In this document: piece after piece, positions 56,629-64,000 of the stretch
Layout: every line of letters begins with the position of its first letter
How positions within the stretch are numbered: the stretch's first letter is position 1
Assembly: GCF_016097555.1 (NCBI RefSeq)
Contig: NC_054708.1
Location: 20,438,460 to 20,502,459 of the forward strand
Source of the DNA: Gigantopelta aegis
Lineage: Eukaryota; Mollusca; Gastropoda; Neomphalida; Peltospiridae
Length of the DNA stretch: 64,000 bases
Direction: 5' to 3'
Translations under genes and position numbers: made by a program
The notes under the pieces: generated by a model
Told to the model about the DNA's origin: nothing
Databases searched by the model: none
What the model saw: the letters and a program-made list of their open reading frames with translations, nothing else

Positions 56629-57189
56629 TAAAGCTGCAGTGTCTGGAATATGTTTTATTATTTAAGCATTTTGAATAGATGATCCAGTTTGGTACATAAA
56701 AGGCCCACCACATCGCTATAGTTTCGCAATGCTCGCTTATCTACATTATCTAGGTCAACTGCAAACCCAATGGCCAGCTTGTTTTTCTTCAATTAGCGGG
56801 ACGCCAGTAGAACTGGGAATTTACGCGATTTGCGCAGGCGCTGAGCTTCTCACGTGATTTTGAACAAATTTAACTGTCTTGATTGAGGGGTCGTCTCATA
56901 CCTCAAAAATAAATTTATATCCATAGAGGTATGGTACAATACCTTTCCAGGGGTCGGTGGGGGATTTGCCTTGAAATTTTGACAATGACCAGCGGTTGGT
57001 ATAGAGGGTTCCGCGATATGTGCTAAAAATAGCAATATTACCCATATCTCTGTGCGGCCGGCCATTGTGGAAGGCAAACAATAGCGTGTCATTGTTGTAT
57101 ACAAATACGAGCTTCGCAGTTTAAGATTTATAACTTAACTCCTTTTAAATATTTGTTTTTACTGTTAGTAGACACTGCATTATTTTTAT
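56629..57189 (+). mobile_element. left end of a TTAA-type DNA transposon (putative)
   Basis: TTAA at 56625-56628 is followed by AGCTGCAGTGTCTGGAATAT and non-coding DNA leading into the YqaJ gene region. I did not find the matching right end, so this boundary is tentative. Confidence 0.4.
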
Positions 57190-59160
57190 AACATGCAGAA
57201 TTATTTTGATACACTGGATAAGATGGCAAAGAGCAGATATGGAAAAAACTGGATATATTGGTAAGCAGGATTCGTACACTACAAAATCGCCGGTGGAAAA
57301 TGGCTTCAGGACCCCCATTTCTATCCATCATTTACGTATGCAGATCTGATAAATTATCTGATTTTTAGCCAAATCCTTTTTATACGCTGAAGGACTTCCA
57401 GAATTATAAAAGTTTGGATACATATGACCGTTTTATGTGTGGTTGGGTGAGGAATGTTGGTGTTTACATCCATGATTCAGTCCATGTGATACGTGCAAGG
57501 GTGATGCATTCACAACGGCTTAATAACGTACCGCTTTATTCGTGGATTATTTTCGATAAAGCTGGTAAAGTTCTTTGTGCCCATTGTAATTGTAAAGCAG
57601 GACTTGGCGAATCATTTTCTTATGTTATGCATCCACGTTATTTTATACTGAAGCCAGTGTAAGGTTAAGGGAAAGCAGAACTGTGAAACAGTAACCAGCC
57701 TACTGAATGTTGCCTGCATCACGAACTTATGTTGACTATGCACCACTTAAAAACATTAACCTCACTACATCAAGAACTTTAAAAAAAAACCCGGCTGGAT
57801 GAGCAGGTAGATCAGCCTCCACCGAAAAAAGCAACGGAATCAACAGCTCATTCAAAAAAGGAAATTCATGGGGCCACATCAGCAGAGTTGGATGTATTTT
57901 TTAATGCAATTAAGGGCGAAAAACCAGCATGCTTAACTGTAAGAAGAGAGTACAATGAATGCTATATTCCACAGGGACTCGAACCCAAATATCCTGTTAT
58001 CCTAACTCAGATTTATTCAGATGAGTTTCAGTCTGCATCCCAGTCTGAAATAATAACTCACTGCAAGTTACTGGTTAAGGACATTACTGTCACAGAGAAA
58101 GAAGTGATTAATGTTGAACTGGCCACCAGAGAACAGGCCAGTTAGAAACTGTGGCATAGATTTCGAACCGGTCGGGTCACAGCTTCTCGAATGAAGGCAG
58201 TTTGTAGTACCTCATGTGTGAAGCCATCTATGAGCTTGTTGGGATCCATTTGCTATCCAGTTGAGGTAAACTTCTCTACTGCAGCACCTAGATTGGAATG
58301 TCAACACGATTTGACAGCAAGACTGGAACAGGCGAAAACAGATCACCATAACGTTCAAATAAGTAGTTGTGGACAATTTCTGAGTTCAAAATAACCACAT
58401 TTTGGTGATTCACCAGATGGCCTAGTCGAATGCGATTGCTGTGGTCTTGGATATATTTAAATAAAATGTCCATACTGTATGAAAGATAACGGCATAACAG
58501 ATAGAAAAAAATCCTGCTTTAAAACGGTTGACGGCAGTCTTCTGCTGAAGAGAAACCATCCATATTTTTACCAAGTGCAGCCACAGTTGCATGTTTGTAA
58601 TTTTGATTACTGTGACTTTATAATAATTATCTTTTTATCCAGAGGATTGAACCCTGCACCGAGCTTTGGGAAACCATTGCAGAGAAGTCAACAGTTTTTT
58701 TTTTTACCTACGTCACATGCCAGAGCTTGTGGGTCAGCTTTTTAGCAGGAAAGACACTACCATGATAAATACCACTAACCAGGTCGACGAAAGTAAACAG
58801 CTGGTGAGCAAGAAAAAAGTATCAACTGCTGTCCAGTCACTTTACACAAGTTTTAATGTGGAAAATGAAAAATCCTCAGATTACTTTGCTCAAAGACTGT
58901 GTACCAGAACTGCCGACTGATCCATCAATTCTGGTGCTACACTTGATAAATCAGATGAAGGTCCAGCACTATATTGTATATGCGATGATTCAATGATCGC
59001 ATGCGATTCAGGAGACTGTCCCCACAAGCCATTTGAATGGTTTAATTTTTCTTGTATGAAATTAAACAAAGCACCCACTGGAAAGTGGTATTGTATTGGC
59101 TATAGGAAGGGAGTGGCAGTGAAGAAAGTGAAATGTTTTAATAAAACTAAAAGAAAATAA
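57190..59160 (+). pseudogene. SWIM / YqaJ-nuclease / PHD-finger gene, decayed
   Basis: Parts in order: MAKSRYGKN (57220); YPSFTYADLINYL; LKDFQNYKSLDTYDRFMCGW (57390); a SWIM-like CAHCNCKAGLGE that has lost its later Cys and His; LWHRFRTGRVTASRMKAVC (58150), the usual entry to a YqaJ/lambda-exonuclease-like fold; GDSPDGLVECDCCG; IKCPYC, where the preceding catalytic Glu codon reads TAA; YFYQVQPQLHVC; and a PHD finger (YCICDDSMIACDSG...WFNFSCMKL...GKWYC). Such proteins are multi-copy in invertebrates, often tied to DNA transposons (ISL2EU-type elements encode YqaJ nucleases). Several frameshifts and stops make it a pseudogene. No introns are evident. Confidence 0.8.
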
Positions 59161-59311
59161 CTTTTCAAATACAAACTACTGTACACATTTACAGGTATTT
59201 AGTATCACTGGTGATGGATTTATGAACATTGAATTTAATTATAAAACTATGTGTACTATACATGTACTTATTATAAATTATGACAAACTCACCAAAGAAC
59301 TCACGAAAAAA

Positions 59312-59392
59312 ACACGTCTGCAGTTTTCTTATCAATACTAATTGATATGAAATCCAAGCTGCACTGATGAGCCCTGGAAGGGCGAAACGTGT
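59312..59392 (+). ncRNA. hammerhead ribozyme, type III
   Basis: All core parts are present. Stem III ACACGT (59312-59317) pairs with ACGTGT (59387-59392). The cleavage triplet GTC ends at 59318. Stem I TGCAG/CTGCA is 59319-59323 with 59359-59363; its loop contains a further hairpin TATCAAT/ATTGATA (59330-59347). Core CTGATGA is 59364-59370. Stem II GCCCT/AGGGC is 59371-59383 with loop GGA. GAA (59384-59386) precedes A15.1. No required core base is changed, so self-cleavage is expected. Stem III is open-ended, which is type III; most retroelement hammerheads described in animals are type I. It lies about 150 bases past the YqaJ pseudogene. Confidence 0.85.
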
Positions 59393-59534
59393 ACACAGTC
59401 AAAAAATGGGATTTGTTTTTTACAGGTCTCAGTATTGCAAGTTAAATTCAGTTATGATGATTATAATTTAACAACACTTTTTTTAGTGATTAGTTATTTT
59501 GTCAGCACCTATATAGGTGTCATTACTTTGTTAC

Positions 59535-59706
59535 ATAGGGTCTGGGACGTAGTCCAGTGGTAAAGTGCTTGTCTGGTGTGGGATCGATCCCTGTCTGTGG
59601 GCACATTGGGTTATTCCGTGTTCCAGCCAGTGCACCACGGCTGGTATATCAAAGGATGTGGTATGTGCTACCCTCTCTCTGGGATGGTGCACATAAAATA
59701 TTCCTT
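59535..59706 (+). repeat. SINE family A, 3'-truncated
   Basis: Head GGGTCTGGGACGTAGTCCAG, B box GGGATCGATCCC, body to GATGGTGCACATAAAATATT. It is replaced at about 59706 by the MITE fragment that follows. Confidence 0.88.
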
Positions 59707-59875
59707 GCCAGTGATAGAAATAAGCACAATGTTTCACTAGTCCACAGGACAAGTACATCTAGAAATATACTTGTCCACCAATATTGTCACCTGTCCAACT
59801 AACTGGTTTGTTTTATTCAAGTACATGGACATTGGTTGTGATTGTTCGAAATGAAGATGCATTGAACAATACACA
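59707..59875. mobile_element. MITE with GAAATAAGC end, right-truncated
   Basis: AGTGATAGAAATAAGCACAA and TTTGTTTTATTCAAGTACAT match 15247-15390; the right end is missing. Confidence 0.75.
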
Positions 59876-60505
59876 GAGGTACATTTTATCTCATTTTATT
59901 TCCATTCTTCAGTCAAATGGAACAACTGATGGGTACATATTTGTAACGGCACAACACACAAACACAATTTTATCAAACACTGGGTTTGGACTGTCAGTTT
60001 TTGTTATAAGATAATCAATAGGACATATCCTAGGTCCGATCGGTTTATAGCTGAAATTTAAGCCAAAGCCTCCTTCGTCTTTCACATTTTTCTTTAGTTT
60101 CTTCACCCTGGTGCGTGATAATGCTAGGAAGCCAAAAAAAAAAAAAAAAAAAAAAAAATCCTTTATTGTCTCTCCCGTAGCGGGCATTACAACTGACACT
60201 GCCACAAGTAGTCGGCATTATGTTGGTTCAGGACGAATGAAAACTAACAAAAAGGTTCGACAAAGTAGGCCTAGCTATTATTAGATGTTGATGCCTTCCA
60301 ACATGGCCGACCGCTATGGATCGTGGGTAATCTAGTATGACGCGTAACCCTCTATACGCGTTACATGTAAGGGGGTGTTAATAATTACGTAGCGCTCTAG
60401 GGGTAGAGGAAAAGGGCGGTATGTTCGATATACGTAACATTTATGAAGACTATATGTTATTTCTATTCATTACATGGACCTAAAAATGTGCGGTTTTTTT
60501 TTTAA
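59876..60505. other. unassigned stretch
   Basis: An A tract at 60134-60158 and otherwise unmatched DNA. No gene seen. Confidence 0.4.
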
Positions 60506-60507
60506 TG

Positions 60508-60960
60508 CGCGGTCGGTCTAGGATCGATCCCCATCGGCGGGATTGTTCCAGCCAGTGCGACATGACTGGTATATAAAAGGCCATGACATGTGATATCCTG
60601 TCTGTGGGATGGTACATATAAATGATCCCTTGCTAAAAAACAAAAACAAATGTTTTTTTTTTTTTAAATGTAGCGGGTTTCCAAGGCGTGTGTGCAGGGA
60701 TTTCAGCGGGGTTGGGGGTTATAGACTGCGTTGAGCGAAGTTTATATGGGGCCATGTTCCCCCAGCAAATATATTTCAATTTTTTTTATCTTTGTCAGGG
60801 AATGGTTTTGACCCCCAATACCCTCCCCCCCTGCACATGCGCCCGTTTCCTCTCTTAGATTATATTTCAAAATTACCAAACGTTTGACATCCAAAAGCAG
60901 ATGATTATTAAATAAATATGCTCTAACACTGATGTTGTTAAACAAAACAAACTAACTTTA
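60508..60960 (+). repeat. broken SINE pieces (A2)
   Basis: Head/body GCGCGGTCGGTCTAGGATCG to ATATAAATGATCCCTTGC at 60507-60634, then an unrelated GGGGTT/CCCCC-rich insert, then tail 2 (GACATCCAAAAGCAGATGAT; GTTAAACAAAACAAAC) at 60887-60955. This looks like one A2 SINE split by an insertion of about 200 bases. Confidence 0.65.
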
Positions 60961-61990
60961 CCCTTTCCAAATGAAATAATATTTATTTGAATTTGTCGAT
61001 TTTACCACACGTAAAATTAAAAAGTGAAAACGGTCATTTTCTACTTTAGTATATTTTATTAAAAATATATACATGATCAGTGTTGTTATACAAACTAAAC
61101 TTTGAAAGTTCTACTAACACTTTATAAAATATTAATTCTTAAATAGGAAGGTACGATTGTCGATAGTACGGTGTCAAGATCAAAACCAGTTTTAACGAAA
61201 GAATAGTACGTATCCTCAACCGAACGTTCTTTGTACAGCGCAAGAATTCTCATTTCATTTTTTGAGACGAACCCTACAATTTGAAATCCTCAAACGCACC
61301 TGTTAACTGAAATTGACAACAGGCTGTCGTTTGTGGTTTGCCGAGCAATGGCCGCACAGGCGACGAATCGAGCTTATACTTTTGACGTTCTCCATTCATA
61401 GCGAACACGCACGAATTTTTTAAAAGTGCAGTTGAACTTGTATTTCATATTTGTGCATGATATTACTATATGGTAACCAGCCACTGTATCTTTAAATTAA
61501 CACATTTAGCGATCGTAATATACTAATATCCCATAAATAAATTACGGCAACTATTTACAAACATAGTTTCATACACTATAAACATATTATTTTGAAATAC
61601 AACTTAATGTAGATCGCATTGTGCATCCAAACGATCGTTGTTACGCAATTTCGTTTTTGTCTATAGCGCGCGACACGACAAATGCACTACTAAGAATTTC
61701 ATTAAACAATAACTGTAATAAATGGACTAGTTCCAGACATTACAGAATACAAGCAAATATGCAAATAATTACTACTAAATTACTGTCCAATATTAAAATT
61801 ACTTGAGAAAAGTCCATGTCACAGCACACAGTTGAGGAAATTGTTGGGGCAGCCATGACAATATACACACACACACATACATATGTATATATATCTATAA
61901 CTTAATATCTAAGGTACCTGCGATTTTCAGGTGCTTATTGCCCGCTTTCTCGGTGGCTTCTCTGTTCACTGAGTAGTGTAGTTTCGCTAA
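60961..61990. other. unassigned AT-rich stretch
   Basis: No gene or repeat recognised apart from a short (CA)n at 61864-61880. Confidence 0.4.
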
Positions 61991-62445
61991 CCATTTGTTG
62001 CCTATTGGCTGTTGTTGTGGGCGGGTAGGTTTACCTGATGTAGCGAAGTTGCCTGTTGTTGTTTCTTCCCGTCTAACCTGTAGGGGATTGCTTTTTGGTT
62101 ATTCCATTTATTGGGTACTACTGTTAACGACTGACTGGTTTTTGCTCGTTTTGTTTTCTGGTTGGGCGGGTTTAGTTATTTTAGTTTTGACAAATTCAGC
62201 CACGGTGGGGTTTTTTTTTTTGACTGGTCGCGGGCTCTTGAGTTTACGTTTCTTGGTCTTAGCTGGGAGAAAGGGTGTGTCCGTCTCTGATTGGTGGGAT
62301 TTTGATGCCCATTGAGTTACTTTGTCCTGAATGTTGGGAGAACCTGTTCACGTTGATTGATGATTAGTTAGTGTCTATAGCGAGGTAGTGGCTTCGCGGC
62401 TGGGTGATTTCGTCGCCGGTTTTAACTGTTCTGCTTTACTGATTA
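61991..62445 (-). other. possible retroelement ORF1 remnant (antisense of GT-rich block)
   Basis: The plus strand is GT-rich; the minus strand reads as a Lys/Pro/Gln-rich coding-like sequence (EFVKTKITKPAQPENKTS), similar in composition to the region around the zinc-knuckle fragment at 53590-53930. There is no diagnostic motif. Confidence 0.35.
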
Positions 62446-62564
62446 CGGGGCTGCATCCAGCGGTAAATACACAGTTCAAAAAAGAATACCTGCTAGGACT
62501 ACACCATGCAAATCACACGTAAGTTTTTTGATCATCAGTTCACTTATATATTTACCATTGTTTC

Positions 62565-62630
62565 ACATCCAATAGCCGATGTCTTGTTTTGTGCTGGGGT
62601 GTCGTTAAACATGTTTTCATCGTTTCATTC
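62565..62630 (+). repeat. SINE tail-2 fragment
   Basis: CACATCCAATAGCCGATGTC and GTGGTGTCG-like GGGGTGTCGTTAAACATG, followed by (CATT)n at 62625-62667. Confidence 0.7.
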
Positions 62631-62667
62631 ATTCATTGTTTCATTCATTCATTCATTCATTCATTCT

Positions 62668-62995
62668 AAGGCGACACAGCTCAGTGGTAAAGCGCTCGCT
62701 TGATGCGCGGTCGGTTTGGGATCGATCCCCGTCGGTGGGCTTATTGGGTTATTTCTTGCTCCAGCCAGTGCACCACGACTGGTACATCAAAGGCCGTGGC
62801 ATGTGCTATCCTGTCTATGGGATGGTGCATATAAAAGATCCCTTGCTGCTAATCGAAAAAGAGTAGTCTATGAAATGGCGACAGCAGGTTTCCTCCCTCA
62901 ATATCCTTCACTATATGTCCGACGTCATGTAACGGTAAATGAAATGTGTTGAGTGCGTCGTTAATTAAAACATTTCCTTCCTTCCTTCTTTCCTT
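62668..62995 (+). repeat. SINE family A, full length
   Basis: Head GGCGACACAGCTCAGTGGTA, B box TTGGGATCGATCCCC, full body, tail 1 (GTTGAGTGCGTCGTTAATTA), CCTT repeats. Confidence 0.92.
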
Positions 62996-63030
62996 CTATT
63001 CTGTTATTAAATTAAAGCCATTGTAAAATG

Positions 63031-63412
63031 ACCGGCCTCGGTGGCGTCGTGGCAGGCCATCGGTCTACAGGCTGGTAGGTACTGGGTTCGGATCCCAGTC
63101 GAGGCATGGGATTTTTAATCCAGATACCGACTCCAAACCCTGAGTGAGTGCTCCGCAAGGCTCAATGGGTAGGTGTAAACCACTTGCACCGACCAGTGAT
63201 CCATAACTGGTTCAACAAAGGCCATGCTTTGTGCTATCCTGCCTGTGGGAAGCGCAAATAAAAGATCCCTTGCTGCCAATCGGAAGAGTAGCCCATGTAG
63301 TGGCGACAGCGGGTTTCCTCTCAAAATCTGTGTGATCCGTAACCATATGTCTGACGCCATATAACCGTAAATAAAATGTGTTGAGTGCGTCGTTAAATAA
63401 AACACTTCTTTC
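63031..63412 (+). repeat. SINE family B, full length with target duplication
   Basis: Head ACCGGCCTCGGTGGCGTCGT, B box GGGTTCGGATCCCAG, body shared with family A from GATCCCTTGCTGCCAATCGG, tail 1. TTGTAAAATG flanks both ends (63021-63030 and 63413-63422). Confidence 0.93.
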
Positions 63413-63515
63413 TTGTAAAATGTTTCTGTCTAACAGAGCCTTTTTGACGACTAAAAATTACATATTCAATACATTTTCTTGTTTAGAATACCAGTGTCGG
63501 TATATTCAACAGGGG
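63413..63515. mobile_element. TTAA palindromic MITE fragment
   Basis: TAACAGAGCCTTTTTGACGA and ACATATTCAATACATTTTCT match the left arm of the family; the SINE at 63031 interrupted it. Confidence 0.65.
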
Positions 63516-63689
63516 CGCAGAAATAGAAAATATTTCATTCGCTCGCCGTACCAAAACAAACTAAAATTTACTAGCCCGCCAGAATTTCTTCCACTCCGCC
63601 AGCCTATAGAACAATATATTATTGTTTGACAATATTATAATATACACTGTGTCTACATGCTCTCTGGTCGAAACTTCCGTCGAGCGATC

Positions 63690-63825
63690 ATCGAGAAGTT
63701 TAACTATTTCAAGCAACGTGGAGGAACATCATCAAATGACGTCATCAATATGGCTGCCTCGATTTTGATATTTTTGCATCTAGTTCCGATAGTCTTCATT
63801 CTCTTTATTTGCTTGGAATTTTAAG
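63690..63825 (+). promoter_or_regulatory. CRE motif before a 24-codon frame (tentative)
   Basis: AATGACGTCATCAATATGGCTGCC: a perfect CRE (TGACGTCA), then a YY1-like AATATGGCTGCC containing an ATG in good context. The frame (MAASILIFLHLVPIVFILFI, then CLEF) is one hydrophobic segment and a stop. It may be the 5' edge of a gene beyond the window or a micropeptide; neither is proven. Confidence 0.25.
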
Positions 63826-64000
63826 TCTTTACTAAAATGTCTTTACTAACTCTTGTCTGGTTATAGCTAATACAATGCCTTAATTACTAATACAAATTAA
63901 TTTTAAAAACTATGCTCTGTATTTTGGATCCTGATATTTGGTTTGTGATTGTATCCTCACAAGAAATATGCCAGTGTTAATTGTGTTTTTCAAGATATCT

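Noticed and set aside
59384-59400. Type I folding of the hammerhead (stem III closed by downstream bases to the GTC at 59398)
   Set aside because: It would need a bulge and a 2-4 base loop, whereas the type III fold with GTC at 59316-59318 pairs perfectly.

Overview
This window reads as nuclear DNA of a mollusc, most likely a marine gastropod; the species cannot be fixed from sequence alone. The reasons are: AT-rich DNA with long introns, GT-AG splice sites, animal-type genes, and many copies of tRNA-derived SINEs and small TTAA-flanked palindromic elements of a kind I know from gastropod genomes. I see nothing bacterial, no true tRNA or rRNA gene, and no CRISPR array.

Two host genes can be built exon by exon, both on the minus strand. 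(1) A 1-acylglycerol-3-phosphate acyltransferase (AGPAT1-like) occupies 9210-19519 in six coding exons. All splice phases agree and the protein is 274 residues, with NHX4D and EGTR motifs. (2) A METTL24-like, membrane-anchored methyltransferase occupies 30193-40393 in seven coding exons and encodes 353 residues. An acceptor just upstream of its ATG shows that a further 5' non-coding exon lies outside what I could identify. The rest is intergenic or intronic sequence packed with repeats.

Layout. 1-9209: repeat-rich flank, including a 760-bp terminal-inverted-repeat element (7508-8267) and the 3' side of AGPAT. 9210-19519: AGPAT. Intron 1 holds a 947-bp Mutator-like long-palindrome element (18219-19165) with a 9-bp target duplication that carries a piece of a RecQ-type helicase gene. 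19520-30192: intergenic, with a near-perfect 426-bp palindrome (21909-22334), nested SINE and MITE insertions, and a 73-bp minisatellite (27374-28172). 30193-40393: METTL24-like gene. Intron 2 holds a LINE fragment whose edge carries a 36-bp inverted copy of this gene's own exon-4 splice donor. 40394-64000: intergenic, with TTAA-flanked palindromic MITEs, a mariner remnant, a fossil packaging-ATPase gene of virus-like origin (50740-51449), a decayed SWIM/YqaJ/PHD gene of transposon type (57190-59160) and, about 150 bp beyond it, a well-formed type III hammerhead ribozyme (59312-59392).

The most novel items are the RecQ-carrying Mutator-like element, the antisense splice-site patch in METTL24, the tandem copying of the AGPAT motif-I exon end with its splice donor, and the hammerhead ribozyme. 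SINE families named here: A = G-type tRNA-like head plus tail 1 (ends GTTGAGTGCGTCGTTAAATA); A2 = the same head and body plus tail 2 (GTGGTGTCGTTAAACAAAAC); B = a different tRNA-like head with the A body and tail 1; C = a head related to B with its own tail (ACAGCGTGCTTGAACC); D = a fourth head, seen once.
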